Part shown: positions 1 through 8,920 of the stretch, in pieces
Position numbering within the stretch: position 1 is the stretch's first letter
Layout of the letters: each line of letters begins with the position of its first letter
Source of the DNA: Streptomyces sp. NRRL F-5126
Lineage (GTDB): Bacteria > Actinomycetota > Actinomycetes > Streptomycetales > Streptomycetaceae
Direction of reading: 5' to 3'
DNA: 64,000 nt
Assembly (NCBI RefSeq): GCF_000721265.1
Contig: NZ_JOFZ01000006.1
Span: forward strand, 186,001-250,000
Made by a program: the position numbers and the translations under genes
Notes under the pieces: model-generated
Told to the model about the DNA's origin: nothing
Seen by the model: the letters and a program-made list of their open reading frames with translations, nothing else
The model's database searches: none

Positions 1-1109
1 TGGAACACGCCGAGTCCGGCGCCCGGCGCCGTGGGGTCGGCGAGGAGTCCCGCGGCCACGGTGTAGGGGCCGCTGAACGCCGCGTGGTAGCCGGAGCGCG
101 GGTGTGCCTTCTCGGTGGCCGGCTCCGCGATGGTGCGCAGGACGGGCGCGGGGACGCCGAGTGTCAGGGCGGTGATGCTGCCGGGGTCGACGCCGCGGCG
201 GCGCAGCCGCATCGCGGCGTCCACGCCCGCGTGGGTGAAGTGGTTGCACGGGTACGGCTTGATGAACAGCCGGGAGAGCTCCCACCGTTCGCCGAGCCCG
301 TCCGTGACTGCGGCGGCGACCAGGTCGGGGTCGAAGCGTTCGCCGCAGAAGGCCTGGAAGAACCCGAAGCGGCCTTCCAGCACCGTCGGCGGGCCCGTGA
401 GGCCGAGCCGCGCCATGTCGGCGGCCACGACGCCCGCGTGTGCGGCCCAGCCGCAGTGCACGCGCTTGACGGTGCCGCCGGTGCGGTTGGCCTCGATGAT
501 GCCGGAGCCCATGCTGGCGGCGATGCCGATGGCGGAGCAGATGCCGTCGGCGTCGAGCCCGCGCAGCATCGCGGCGGCGACGGCAGCGCCGATCGCGCCG
601 CAGATGGCGGTGGCGTGCAGGCCGCGGTCGAAGAAGACCGAGTTGCCCAACTCCTCGTCGTACTGGGCCATGCCGAGGCGGCAGGTCACCTCCACACCGA
701 CGGCGGCGGCCGCGAGCAGGTCGGCCCCCGACGCGCCGACGGCCTCCGCGGTGGCGAGGGCGGCGGGCAGCACGGGCGACGACGGGTGCAGGACGGACGG
801 CAGGTGCGTGTCGTCGAAGTCGAGGCTGTGCGCGAGTGTGCCGTTGACGAGGGCGGCGGACGGCGCGGGCAGCCGCACGGGCGAGCCGATGACGGTGGCG
901 GCGGGCGCGCCGCCCCACTCGTCGGCCAGTTCGCGCACGGCCGCGCCGGGGCGCTCGCCGAGGGCGGCGATGCTGTTGCCCAGCAGGTCGAGCAGGTGGC
1001 CCGTGGTCTTCTCCGCGAGGTCGGCGCGGAGCGTTCCGCCGCGTACGTCGACGGCGAAGCGCGCGAGGGTCTGGGCCGGTGTCGGGGTCTCGCTGGTGGC
1101 AGGGGTCAT
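1..1109 (-). CDS. MmgE/PrpD family protein (partial, C-terminus beyond window)
   Basis: The reading frame runs from ATG at 1109 down to base 1 and continues off the window. The translation has the MmgE/PrpD hallmarks: an N-terminal helical region and a conserved stretch near residues 85-110 reading SLDFDDTHLPSVLHPSSPVL. The family includes 2-methylcitrate dehydratase (PrpD) and cis-aconitate decarboxylase, so a hydratase, dehydratase or decarboxylase acting on a di- or tricarboxylate is expected; the exact substrate cannot be read. Its start overlaps the stop of the cyclase gene by one base (TGATG), so it is the last visible gene of the leftward operon led by the IclR regulator. A second, divergent family member lies at 5293-6723. 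Confidence 0.85.
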   Translation of the reverse strand, partial: MTPATSETPTPAQTLARFAVDVRGGTLRADLAEKTTGHLLDLLGNSIAALGERPGAAVRELADEWGGAPAATVIGSPVRLPAPSAALVNGTLAHSLDFDDTHLPSVLHPSSPVLPAALATAEAVGASGADLLAAAAVGVEVTCRLGMAQYDEELGNSVFFDRGLHATAICGAIGAAVAAAMLRGLDADGICSAIGIAASMGSGIIEANRTGGTVKRVHCGWAAHAGVVAADMARLGLTGPPTVLEGRFGFFQAFCGERFDPDLVAAAVTDGLGERWELSRLFIKPYPCNHFTHAGVDAAMRLRRRGVDPGSITALTLGVPAPVLRTIAEPATEKAHPRSGYHAAFSGPYTVAAGLLADPTAPGAGLGVF

Positions 1110-1936
1110 CAGGCCATCACCGCGATCGGGCGGATCGGGGAGCCTGTGCCGCCGACGATCCTGAGCGGCGCGACCACGAAGAGGAACGCGTGCTGCCCGG
1201 TGGCCGCCAGGTCCTCCAGTGCGAGGTGCTCCATGATGTAGATGCCGTTGTCGACGAGCAGCAGCCGGTGCACGGGCAGCACACTGTGGCCGGCGCCCGG
1301 TGGTATCCGCTCGCACGCGGTGGTGTCGCAGCCGACGGCCCGCACCCCGCGCTCGGCCAGCCACCGTCCCGCGTCCTCGGTGATGCCGGGCACCCCGGAC
1401 TCCTTGCCGAGGTAGGCCACGGCGTCGTCGAACTTCCTTGCCCAGCCTGTCCGTACGAGGGCGACGTCGCCGCGGCCGGGCTCCGCGCCGCCGAGTTTCG
1501 CCGCGCGCTCCAGGTCGTCCGCGCTCACTCCGTATCCGCCGGGCAGCGTGCCGGTGCCGTGCGCGGCGGCCACGTCGAGGAGCACACCGCGGGTGACCAT
1601 GGCGGGCGTGTGTTCCGCGCCGTGCACGGAGAAGGCTCCGCCGGCCTGCGCCTCTGCGGCGTCCGCGCCGCCGTGCAGCTTGCCGTCGTGGCTGACGTGG
1701 GAGAGCGCGTCGATGTGCGTGCCGACGTGTCCGCCGGTGATGATGACCTCGTTGGACGCGGAGCCACCGTCGGGCCTGACCATGTCACCGTGCCTGCGGG
1801 CCAGTGTCATGCGGAAACCGGGGTGGTTCGGCGAGCACGGCATGCCGGTGAACAGCGGCTGGCCGAGCTCGACGATGCGCGGGTCCGCCGGCAGGGCGTC
1901 GAGCAGCGGATTGGTGGATTGTTGTGGTGAGGTCAT
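1109..1936 (-). CDS. cyclase family protein (metal-dependent amidohydrolase fold)
   Basis: 275 aa. The metal-binding motif of the cyclase family (PF04199: kynurenine formamidase, isatin hydrolase and relatives), HxGTHxDxxxH, is intact: His70, His74, Asp76 and His80 in GGHVGTHIDALSH. The family hydrolyses N-formyl or cyclic amides and lactones using Mn or Zn. ATG at 1936 is preceded by AAGG about 9 nt upstream. It sits between a CitE-like lyase (161 bp upstream) and a MmgE/PrpD gene (1-nt overlap), which supports a ring-opening or amide-cleaving step in the same pathway. The substrate is unknown. Confidence 0.85.
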   Translation of the reverse strand: MTSPQQSTNPLLDALPADPRIVELGQPLFTGMPCSPNHPGFRMTLARRHGDMVRPDGGSASNEVIITGGHVGTHIDALSHVSHDGKLHGGADAAEAQAGGAFSVHGAEHTPAMVTRGVLLDVAAAHGTGTLPGGYGVSADDLERAAKLGGAEPGRGDVALVRTGWARKFDDAVAYLGKESGVPGITEDAGRWLAERGVRAVGCDTTACERIPPGAGHSVLPVHRLLLVDNGIYIMEHLALEDLAATGQHAFLFVVAPLRIVGGTGSPIRPIAVMA

Positions 1937-2022
1937 GGCCTGCCTTGCCTCGGTGTGGTGGTGTGGGGGCCGCGTGCCGCGCGGTGGGTGCGGTGCGGTG
2001 GGCCGGTGGGACGGCCGGTGCG

Positions 2023-2052
2023 GGTTGGCTACGTGTGGGTTGGCTACGTGTG
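2023..2052. repeat. perfect 15-bp tandem duplication in an intercistronic gap
   Basis: GGTTGGCTACGTGTG occurs twice head to tail (2023-2037 and 2038-2052) in the 161-bp gap between the CitE-like gene and the cyclase gene. The copies are identical. It may be a recent slippage duplication or a pair of protein- or RNA-binding repeats; the function is unknown. Confidence 0.8.
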
Positions 2053-2097
2053 TGCTGGTGCGGGTGTGGTGGCGAGGCGCGCGCCTCGGGGGTGTGG

Positions 2098-2907
2098 TCA
2101 GCCGGTGCGTTCGAGGACCCAGCGCGCCTGCGCGACGACGGCCGGATCGACGAGCCGGCCGTCGTCGTCGAGCCAGGCCGCGCTGCCCGCGTCCGCCGCC
2201 TCCCGCAGGGAGTCGACGAGGTGGCGCGCCCGCGCCACCTCGTCGGGCGCGGGTGTGAAGGCCGCGTTGACCGGCCCGATCTGCCTCGGGTGGACGACGG
2301 AGCGCCCGAAGTAGCCCTGCTCAAGTGCGTGTTGGGTGCTGCTGACGAGCCCGTCAAGGTCGGCCACGTCGGTCCACACGCTCTGCACGGGCGGTGCAAG
2401 TCCCGCCGCGCGCGCGGCGACCACGATGCCGCCACGTGCCCAGTCGAGCGCGTCGTCCGAACGTACCCGCAGGTCGGCGCGCAGGTCGGCCTCGCCGAGC
2501 GACAAGAGCGCCACCTGCGGTGCCGCGCAGGCCAGTTCGTAGGCGCGCTCGACACCGAGCGCGGTCTCGAAGAGCAGGTGCAGCGGCACGTCGACATGGC
2601 CGAGGACCAGCGCGATCTGCTCCCGCGTCTCGCACTTGGGCAGCCGCAGACCGGCCACGGGGGTGCCGGCGAGCGCCTCCAGGTCGGCCGTTCCGTAGCG
2701 GCCCGCCACGTCGTTGACCCTGACCCACAGCGGCTTCGGCCACGGTTGGCGCGCCGCCTCCGCCGCCCATGCGCGCGCCTCGGCCTTGCGGGCGTGCGGC
2801 ACGGAGTCCTCCAGGTCGAGCACGACGGCGTCGGCGTCGCCGCGCATGGCCTTGGCCAGCAGGTCGGGGCGGGTGGCGGGGACGTAGAGCCACGACCGGG
2901 CGTTCAC
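2098..2907 (-). CDS. HpcH/HpaI aldolase / CitE-like CoA-ester lyase
   Basis: 269 aa, GTG start at 2907 overlapping the stop of the CaiB gene (GTGA). N-terminal RSWLYVP, followed by VVLDLEDSVP and VRVND, is the CitE/malyl-CoA lyase signature; the Asp and Glu of LEDS and the later LPKCE segment are the expected Mg and CoA-ester contacts. Relatives cleave malyl-, citramalyl- or beta-methylmalyl-CoA. Coupling to a CoA-transferase suggests the pair activates and then splits a hydroxyacyl-CoA, as in citramalate or itaconate degradation. The exact substrate is inferred only from context. Confidence 0.85.
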   Translation of the reverse strand: MNARSWLYVPATRPDLLAKAMRGDADAVVLDLEDSVPHARKAEARAWAAEAARQPWPKPLWVRVNDVAGRYGTADLEALAGTPVAGLRLPKCETREQIALVLGHVDVPLHLLFETALGVERAYELACAAPQVALLSLGEADLRADLRVRSDDALDWARGGIVVAARAAGLAPPVQSVWTDVADLDGLVSSTQHALEQGYFGRSVVHPRQIGPVNAAFTPAPDEVARARHLVDSLREAADAGSAAWLDDDGRLVDPAVVAQARWVLERTG

Positions 2908-4178
2908 ACGATCCCCCGTTCCGCGAGGGCCGCGAGCGCCTGCGCGTCCACCCCGTACGCGGCCAGCACCTCCGCCGTGTCGCGTCCCTTGCGCGGGCCG
3001 GACCAGCGGACGGCGCCCGGTGTGTCGCTGAGCCGGAACGGCACGTTCTGGAACCTGACCGTGCCGAGTTCCTCGTCCTCGACGGTGGTGATCGTGTCGA
3101 GCGCGCGGAACTGCGGGTCCTCGAAGATGTCACTCATGTCGTAGATGGGCGCGACGGCGGCCTGCGCCTGCTCGAACGCCTCGATGACCTCGGCGCGGGT
3201 GCGTTCGGCGATCCAGCCGCCGACGGCCTCGTCCAGCTCGTCCGCGTGTTCCGCGCGCTCGGCGCCCGAGGCGAACCACGGCTCGTCCACGTACTCGGGC
3301 CGTCCCACCAGCCGCATCACACGCTCCGCGATGGACTGGGCGCTGGTGGAGACGGCGACCCAACTGCCGTCCTTGGTGCGGTAGGTGTTGCGCGGTGCGT
3401 TGTTCGCCGACCGGTTGCCCGTGCGCGGCTGGAGTTGGCCGAGCTGGTCGTAGGCGATGGCCTGCGGGCCGAGCAGCGTGATCATCGGCTCGATGATGGC
3501 GAGGTCGAGCACCTGGCCCCGGCCCGTGCGGTCGCGGGCGCGCAGCGCGGTCATGATGCCGAACGCGGCGGTCAGCGCGGAGACCCCGTCGGCGAGCCCG
3601 AACGGCGGGAGCGTGGGCGGTCCTTCCGGCCGGCCGGTGATGGCGGCGAAGCCGCTCATGGCCTCGGCGAGTGTGCCGAAGCCGGGGCGCTTGGCGTACG
3701 GGCCGAGTTGGCCGAAGCCCGTGATGCGGGCGAGCACGAGGCCGGGGTTGATCGCGCTGAGCTCGTCGTAGCCGAGGCCCCAGCGCTCCAGCGTGCCGGG
3801 GCGGAAGTTCTCGATCACCACGTCGGCGTCCGCGACCATGCGGCGGAAGACGTCCTGGCCCTCGGGGCTGCCGAGGTAGAGCGTGATGGCCTTCTTGTTG
3901 CGGGAGAGCATCTTCCACCAGAGGCCCACGCCGTCCTTGCTCGCGCCGTGGCTGCGCACCGGGTCGCCCTTGGGGTGCTCGATCTTGGTGACGTCGGCGC
4001 CGTAGTCGGCGAGGAGGGTGGCGGCGAGAGGCCCGGCGAAGAGGGTGGCTATGTCGAGCACCTTGACGCCGTCGAGCGCCGCGCCTGCCGTGGGGCCGCC
4101 GGTGCCGCCCGTGCCCGTCCCGGCGCTGCCGTCGGGGCGGGCGGCGGGGCCGGCGGCGTCGCGGTCGGTGTCAGTCAT
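2904..4178 (-). CDS. CaiB/BaiF (class III) CoA-transferase
   Basis: 424 aa. After a low-complexity Gly/Thr/Ala N-terminal extension (about residues 1-33) the protein has the class III core VKVLDIATLFAGPLAATLLADYG and IEHPKGDP. Asp197 in GLADGVSA is at the position of the catalytic aspartate of formyl-CoA transferase. The family moves CoA between carboxylic acids. It overlaps the IclR gene upstream by 8 nt and the lyase gene downstream by 4 nt, so all three are probably co-translated. Expected role: CoA activation of the pathway intermediate that the CitE-like lyase cleaves. Confidence 0.9.
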   Translation of the reverse strand: MTDTDRDAAGPAARPDGSAGTGTGGTGGPTAGAALDGVKVLDIATLFAGPLAATLLADYGADVTKIEHPKGDPVRSHGASKDGVGLWWKMLSRNKKAITLYLGSPEGQDVFRRMVADADVVIENFRPGTLERWGLGYDELSAINPGLVLARITGFGQLGPYAKRPGFGTLAEAMSGFAAITGRPEGPPTLPPFGLADGVSALTAAFGIMTALRARDRTGRGQVLDLAIIEPMITLLGPQAIAYDQLGQLQPRTGNRSANNAPRNTYRTKDGSWVAVSTSAQSIAERVMRLVGRPEYVDEPWFASGAERAEHADELDEAVGGWIAERTRAEVIEAFEQAQAAVAPIYDMSDIFEDPQFRALDTITTVEDEELGTVRFQNVPFRLSDTPGAVRWSGPRKGRDTAEVLAAYGVDAQALAALAERGIV

Positions 4179-5046
4179 GGGGAGCCGGATCCTTTCGTGG
4201 TCGCGTGGGAGAGGCGGATGCCCTGCCGGGCCGTCCGGCCGGCCATGCGCCGGGCAGGCCGAGCGCGGCGGAGATGTCGCGCGCCGCCTCGACCACGCGG
4301 GGCGCGCAGTCGCGGATGAACGCCGGGGTGACGCGGGAGCGCGGGCCGCAGACGGAGACCGCGCCGCGCACGGCGCCGTCGAGTCCGAACAGCGGCGAGG
4401 CGACGGAACCGGCGTCGGACTGGCGCTCTCCGTGCGAGCTGGCGTAGCCGAGTTCCCTGATCCCGGCCAGTTCCGCGCGCAGGTCGCCCGGGTCGGTCGG
4501 CGTGGTGTCGGTGAGCGCGGGCAGCGAGGCCGCCAGGATCTCCTCGCGCCACGGCTCGGGCAGGTACGCGAGGCAGCACTTGCCCGAACTGCCCGCGTGC
4601 AGCGGGAACCTGCGGCCCAGTTCCACGGTCATCTTCACCTCGTGGGTGCTCACGATCTGGTCGACGTACGCGCGCCCGCCGGGCACGAGGGCGCTGAGTG
4701 TGACGGTCTCGCCCGTGTCCGCCTGGAGCCGCCGCAGTGTGGCGGCCGCCGCCGCGCGGAGGTCGAACTCACGCAGGGCGCGGGCACCGAGCGCGGCCGC
4801 GCTGGGGCCGAGCCGGTAGAGCCGGCTCTCCTGGTCGAGCGCCACCATCCCGCGGCCGACGAGTGTCTGGAGGATGCGGTGGACGACGGCCTTGCTGAGG
4901 CCGAGTTCCCGTGCGATCCCCGAGACGCCGAGTTCGTCGGGTCCGTCGGTGAACAGCAGGAGGACGTCGATCACCCGGCCCGCTGTCTCGGTTCCTGGCT
5001 GTGCCGTCGTTCCGGGGTGGGTTGCTGTTCCGGGTCGAGTCGTCAT
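4171..5046 (-). CDS. IclR family transcriptional regulator
   Basis: 291 aa from ATG at 5046; a longer in-frame start at 5121 adds 25 poorly conserved residues and is less likely. Residues about 22-80 form the IclR winged helix (GVSGIARELGLSKAVVHRILQTL) and about 95-270 the effector-binding domain with FPLHAGSSGKCCLAYLP. It is first in the leftward operon and divergent from the rightward operon. Two similar 17-bp sites in the 246-bp intergenic region are probable operators, so it likely controls both arms in response to a pathway metabolite. Whether it represses or activates is not visible. Confidence 0.92.
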   Translation of the reverse strand: MTTRPGTATHPGTTAQPGTETAGRVIDVLLLFTDGPDELGVSGIARELGLSKAVVHRILQTLVGRGMVALDQESRLYRLGPSAAALGARALREFDLRAAAAATLRRLQADTGETVTLSALVPGGRAYVDQIVSTHEVKMTVELGRRFPLHAGSSGKCCLAYLPEPWREEILAASLPALTDTTPTDPGDLRAELAGIRELGYASSHGERQSDAGSVASPLFGLDGAVRGAVSVCGPRSRVTPAFIRDCAPRVVEAARDISAALGLPGAWPAGRPGRASASPTRPRKDPAPHD

Positions 5047-5110
5047 GGGCCCATTCTCGCCTGCCCCCTTTTCGGGATGGCGGCCGGCCATCGCGTGTTG
5101 CGGATGCCGC

Positions 5111-5127
5111 GTACCGCTCAATGGAAC
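5111..5127. promoter_or_regulatory. candidate IclR operator 1
   Basis: GTACCGCTCAATGGAAC, 65 bp upstream of the IclR start. It matches a second site at 5255-5271 at 15 of 17 positions and contains an imperfect GTNCC...GGAAC inverted repeat, the shape of IclR-family operators. Confidence 0.55.
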
Positions 5128-5210
5128 ATCAGAGAAACACCGGATTCCCGCGAGGTCAAGACCGAATACGCAGGGAATCTTTGAAATTTTCCCGCCCTCG
5201 CGAAGGGGTA

Positions 5211-5240
5211 TTGACGTTTTCCCGAACGCGTTGGAATCAT
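5211..5240 (+). promoter_or_regulatory. candidate promoter of the rightward operon
   Basis: TTGACG at 5211-5216, an 18-nt spacer, and AATCAT at 5235-5240. The predicted start of transcription (about 5247) lies just before operator 2, so bound IclR could block initiation or escape. Confidence 0.4.
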
Positions 5241-5254
5241 TGAATCACCAGAGC

Positions 5255-5271
5255 GTTCCGCTGAATGGAAC
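5255..5271. promoter_or_regulatory. candidate IclR operator 2
   Basis: GTTCCGCTGAATGGAAC with perfect 5-bp arms (GTTCC/GGAAC) around a 7-nt spacer. It ends 21 bp before the GTG start of the rightward operon and is near-identical to the site at 5111-5127. Confidence 0.6.
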
Positions 5272-5292
5272 AGTCGGAAGGAGGTGGCCACC

Positions 5293-6723
5293 GTGCGGAT
5301 GGAAGCCGCCGGGCCGGGCGGGTCGGCCGCGCGCCACACGGACGACCTCGCCCACTGGGCCGCCGGACTCTCCTGGCGCGACGTGCCGGAACCGGTGCGC
5401 CGGCGCCTCTCGCTCGTGCTGCTCGACACCCTCGCCGTGACACTGGCGGGATCGCGCACGCGCGGCCAGCGCGCACTGAGAGAGGTCTGGCCCCTGCCGC
5501 CCGGCGACGCCCCGGTGCTCGGCGGAGGCGCGGTGACGGCCACCGACACGGCGGCGTACCTCAACGCGACGGCGCTGGTGTGCTGCGAGCTCGACGAGGG
5601 CGGCAAGTACGCGAAGGGCCACCCGGCGGGGCACGCGTTCCCCGCGGTGCTCGCCCTCGCCGCGTCCCTGGGCAGCTCGGGCGGGACGACCGCACGCGCG
5701 CTGCTCGCCGGGTACGAGGTGGCCGCGCGCTTCGGCCGCGCCACCGCGCTCGGCGCGGGCGTGCACCCGCACGGCAACTGGGGTGTCACGGGGGCCGCCG
5801 CGGGCTGCGCCGTCCTGCTCGGCCTGCCGGCACCGCAGGTGGCGGCCGCGATCGACACGGCGGCCGGGCTGCCGGTCGCAGGCCACTTCGACTCGGCGCT
5901 CGACGGGCACCGGGTGCGCGACGCCTGGATGGGCGCGGCGGCCGTGTCGGGGCTCGCCGCCGCACGGCTCGCACGCGCCGGTGTCGTGCGCAACACGGGC
6001 ACGGCGGCCCTCTCGCTCGGCACCCTGCTCGGCCGCTTCGACGCCCCCGCCCTCACCGAAGGCCTCGGCTCCGACTGGCAGATCGGCCACAACTACTTCA
6101 AGCGGCACGCCTCGTGCTCCTACACGCACCCGGCCGCCGACCTGGCGCTCACACTGCGCGCCGACCGCCGCCTCGGGGCACTGACGCCCCACCAGGCCGT
6201 GGAGTGCGTCGACACACTCGACGTGGCGACGCACCGGCTGGCCGCGCCCCTCGACCGCACCCACTGGGACAGCGGGCTCGGCGCGATGTTCTCGGTACCG
6301 TACGCGGTGGCCGCCGCCCTGCTGGACGGCGAGGTCGCCCCCGCGACGGCCGACTCCACCGAGCACGAGCGCCCCGAACTCTTCGCGCTGGCACGGAAGG
6401 TGACCGTACGCGAGGACCCGGAGCTGACGGCGCGGCTGCCGCGTGAGCGCCCCACACGCCTGACGGCACACTTCACGGGCGGCCTCGGCACCGTGGAGCT
6501 CACCGCGCCGCACCCCGTCGGGGACAGCGAGCACCATCCGTTCACGGCCGGGACATTGGCGTCGTTCCTCGCCGGACTGCTCGGCGACCGGCCCCTGGTG
6601 GACACACTGGCCCGGCTCGCCGACGGCCTGCCGGACGCGGACGACGTCGGCCCGGCACTGCGCGCGCTGGCGGGCCCCACCACCGCACACGCCGCGTCCG
6701 CGGCCTCGGGAGGCACAGCATGA
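5293..6723 (+). CDS. MmgE/PrpD family protein
   Basis: 476 aa. GTG at 5293 is chosen because GGAGG (5279-5283) sits 9 nt upstream; GTG 5284 would overlap that site, and ATG 5299 is an alternative. The conserved ELDEGGKYAKGHPAGHAFP segment (about residues 100-120) and the later GSDWQIGHNYFKRHASC identify MmgE/PrpD. It is the first gene of a four-gene operon whose members overlap by 4 nt. With the divergent paralog at 1-1109, the locus carries two enzymes of this fold, possibly acting on different intermediates or stereoisomers. The reaction (dehydration, hydration or decarboxylation) is not determined by sequence. Confidence 0.88.
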   Translation: MRMEAAGPGGSAARHTDDLAHWAAGLSWRDVPEPVRRRLSLVLLDTLAVTLAGSRTRGQRALREVWPLPPGDAPVLGGGAVTATDTAAYLNATALVCCELDEGGKYAKGHPAGHAFPAVLALAASLGSSGGTTARALLAGYEVAARFGRATALGAGVHPHGNWGVTGAAAGCAVLLGLPAPQVAAAIDTAAGLPVAGHFDSALDGHRVRDAWMGAAAVSGLAAARLARAGVVRNTGTAALSLGTLLGRFDAPALTEGLGSDWQIGHNYFKRHASCSYTHPAADLALTLRADRRLGALTPHQAVECVDTLDVATHRLAAPLDRTHWDSGLGAMFSVPYAVAAALLDGEVAPATADSTEHERPELFALARKVTVREDPELTARLPRERPTRLTAHFTGGLGTVELTAPHPVGDSEHHPFTAGTLASFLAGLLGDRPLVDTLARLADGLPDADDVGPALRALAGPTTAHAASAASGGTA

Positions 6724-7424
6724 GGATCCTGTCCGTCACACCGGTACGGGTCGACGCGGGCGAACTCGCGCGCAGGCGCGACCGCTACCGCCGGCTGTCG
6801 CCGCCCGGCGTCGAGTTCGTCCTCGAACCCGCGGACGCGACGGCCCCCGCCCAGTTCGCCACGCGCGACGACATCGCCGCGTCGACGGCGTCCGTCACGC
6901 GCACGCTGGCCGCCGCACCCCGCGACGGCTTCGCCTACCGGATGCCGGACTGCGTACTGGACCCGGCCGTGCCCGTCACACCGGACGCCGCCCCTGAGGG
7001 GCGGGTGGCGCACGAGCGGGCGCCGGCCGTCGGCATGCTGCGGCTCACCGCCGCGCACCTGGTCGCGACGGGCCGCCGCTTCGGCGCCGTGACCCGCAAC
7101 CGCGCGATCGGCGACGCGCTGGCCGAGCGCGTCGAGGAGTACGGATACGGCCCCTGGTTCGCCGGGGTGGCCGTGCTCGACCTGGACTTCGACGCCATCG
7201 CCGACACCGGGCGATGGAACGACGCGGTGCACGGAGCGCTCGACGGCCTCGCCGCGCGCGGCGCCGACGCCGTCGTCAACGGGTGCTCGGCCGTGACCGT
7301 GGACGAGGGTGCGACGGCGCACCGCGTACCGCTCGTGGACCCCGCCGAGCTGGCCCTGCGCCTGCTTGCGGCAGGGGCGCGGACCGGGGCGGATGCGGGG
7401 ACAGGGACGGGGACGGAGGTATGA
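6720..7424 (+). CDS. Asp/Glu/hydantoin racemase superfamily protein
   Basis: 234 aa, ATG at 6720 overlapping the previous stop. MRILSVTPV at the N-terminus matches the usual RI-x-x-NP start. Two cysteines sit where the family places its catalytic pair: PDCVLDPAV (about residue 77) and VVNGCSAV (about residue 190). The superfamily includes hydantoin racemase, aspartate/glutamate racemase, maleate cis-trans isomerase and arylmalonate decarboxylase. Beside a dihydropyrimidinase-like enzyme, hydantoin or hydroxyacid racemisation, or cis-trans isomerisation of a maleate-type acid, are all plausible. Confidence 0.72.
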   Translation: MRILSVTPVRVDAGELARRRDRYRRLSPPGVEFVLEPADATAPAQFATRDDIAASTASVTRTLAAAPRDGFAYRMPDCVLDPAVPVTPDAAPEGRVAHERAPAVGMLRLTAAHLVATGRRFGAVTRNRAIGDALAERVEEYGYGPWFAGVAVLDLDFDAIADTGRWNDAVHGALDGLAARGADAVVNGCSAVTVDEGATAHRVPLVDPAELALRLLAAGARTGADAGTGTGTEV

Positions 7425-8920
7425 AGGACGCCATGGCACGTGACGAGACGGGGCAGCGGCGGGCCGGGCACGCGGCGGTGGACGAGCCCGTCGTCGACCT
7501 GGTGGTGGCGGGCGCGGGCGGCGGTCTGGCGGGCGCGCTGCGCGCCGCCGAGGCCGGTCTCGGCGTGCTCGTCGTCGACCCCGACGAGCACTTCCTGCGC
7601 GGCAACAACACCTCGATGTCCACCGCGATGATCCCCGGCGCGGGCTCGCGCTGGCAGCGCGAGGCGGGTGTCGAGGACAGCCCCGAGCGCTTCCTCTCCG
7701 ACATCTCCGCCAAGACCCACGGCACCGCGGATCCCGTCCTGGCCGACGCGCTCGCACGGCTGAGCGCGCCGCTGGTGGAGTGGCTCGCGGACGGCGCGGG
7801 CCTGCCGCTCCAGCTCGTACGGGACTTCAGCTACCCGGGCCACTCGGCGGACCGGCTGCACACGGTGGAGGGGCGGCACGGCTCCGTGCTCCTGCGCCAC
7901 CTGTACGAACGGGTGCGGCGGGCGCCGACGGTCGACATGCTCGTCCCCGCGCGCCTGGTCGACGTCGTCACGAGCGACAGGACCGGAACGAATGACCCGG
8001 GCGCGGTGACCGCCGCCGTCGTCGAGTACCCGGGCGGCCGGCGCGAGACGATCACCACGCGCGCCGTCCTGCTGGCCACCAACGGCTACGGCGCCGACCG
8101 CGTACGCGTCGCGACCCACCTGCCCGAGATCGCGGCGGCCGACTACCACGGCGGCCAGTTCTCGCGCGGCGACGCCCTGGGGATCGGGGCGCGGCTCGGC
8201 GCGCGCTCCGCGTTCCTCGACGCCTACCAGGGCCACGCCGCGCTCGCCCGCAGGTCGAGGACGCTGGTCGGCTGGGCGACGATCATGCACGGCGCGATCA
8301 TGGTCGATGCCGGCGGCGCCAGGTTCGGCGACGAGACCACGGGCTACTCGGAGTACGCGGCGGCGCTCGCCGCCCGGCCGGGCGCGCACGGCTGGATCGT
8401 CCTCGACCGCCGCATCCACGACCTGTGCCGTTCGTTCACGGACTTCCGGGAGACCGCGGACGCGGGCGCGCTGGTGTGGGCGGACGACGTCGAGCAGCTC
8501 GCCGCGCGCACGGGGATGCCGGCCGGCGCGCTCGCCGAGTCGCTCGCGGACCAGGCCGCCGGGGCGGGAGCGGGGGGCGAGGGCGACCCGTTCGGCCGTA
8601 CGTTCTTCGAGGCGCCGCTGCGCGCGCCGTACGCCGCCGTCGAGGTGGTGCCGGCGCTGTTCCACACCCAGGGAGGCCTCACGGTCGACGGCGACGCGCG
8701 TGTACGCGGCGGCGACGGCGGCCCGATCCCCGGCCTGTACGCGTCAGGCGGCGCGGCGCACGGCATCTCCGGGCACGGCGCCGCCGGCTATCTGGCGGGC
8801 AACGGCCTGCTGCCCGCGCTCGGCCTGGCCTGGCAGGCGGCGAACGACGTGGCCCGCGCCCACACACTGAATCCGGCACACCAGCACACCGGCACACCTG
8901 AGGAAGGCACCGCACCATGA
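7421..8920 (+). CDS. FAD-dependent oxidoreductase (fumarate reductase flavoprotein-like)
   Basis: 499 aa from ATG 7421, which overlaps the previous stop (ATGA); ATG 7433 is also possible. Residues about 25-50 contain the dinucleotide motif VVAGAGGGLAGALRAAEAG and VVDPDE. A C-terminal GGLTVDGDARV...GLYASGGAAHGISGHG segment is typical of PF00890 (fumarate reductase, 3-ketosteroid dehydrogenase, urocanate reductase). These enzymes reduce an activated C=C bond or dehydrogenate beside a carbonyl. No heme domain or signal peptide is visible, so it is probably a soluble cytoplasmic flavoprotein. Electron partner and substrate are unknown. Confidence 0.85.
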   Translation: MKDAMARDETGQRRAGHAAVDEPVVDLVVAGAGGGLAGALRAAEAGLGVLVVDPDEHFLRGNNTSMSTAMIPGAGSRWQREAGVEDSPERFLSDISAKTHGTADPVLADALARLSAPLVEWLADGAGLPLQLVRDFSYPGHSADRLHTVEGRHGSVLLRHLYERVRRAPTVDMLVPARLVDVVTSDRTGTNDPGAVTAAVVEYPGGRRETITTRAVLLATNGYGADRVRVATHLPEIAAADYHGGQFSRGDALGIGARLGARSAFLDAYQGHAALARRSRTLVGWATIMHGAIMVDAGGARFGDETTGYSEYAAALAARPGAHGWIVLDRRIHDLCRSFTDFRETADAGALVWADDVEQLAARTGMPAGALAESLADQAAGAGAGGEGDPFGRTFFEAPLRAPYAAVEVVPALFHTQGGLTVDGDARVRGGDGGPIPGLYASGGAAHGISGHGAAGYLAGNGLLPALGLAWQAANDVARAHTLNPAHQHTGTPEEGTAP

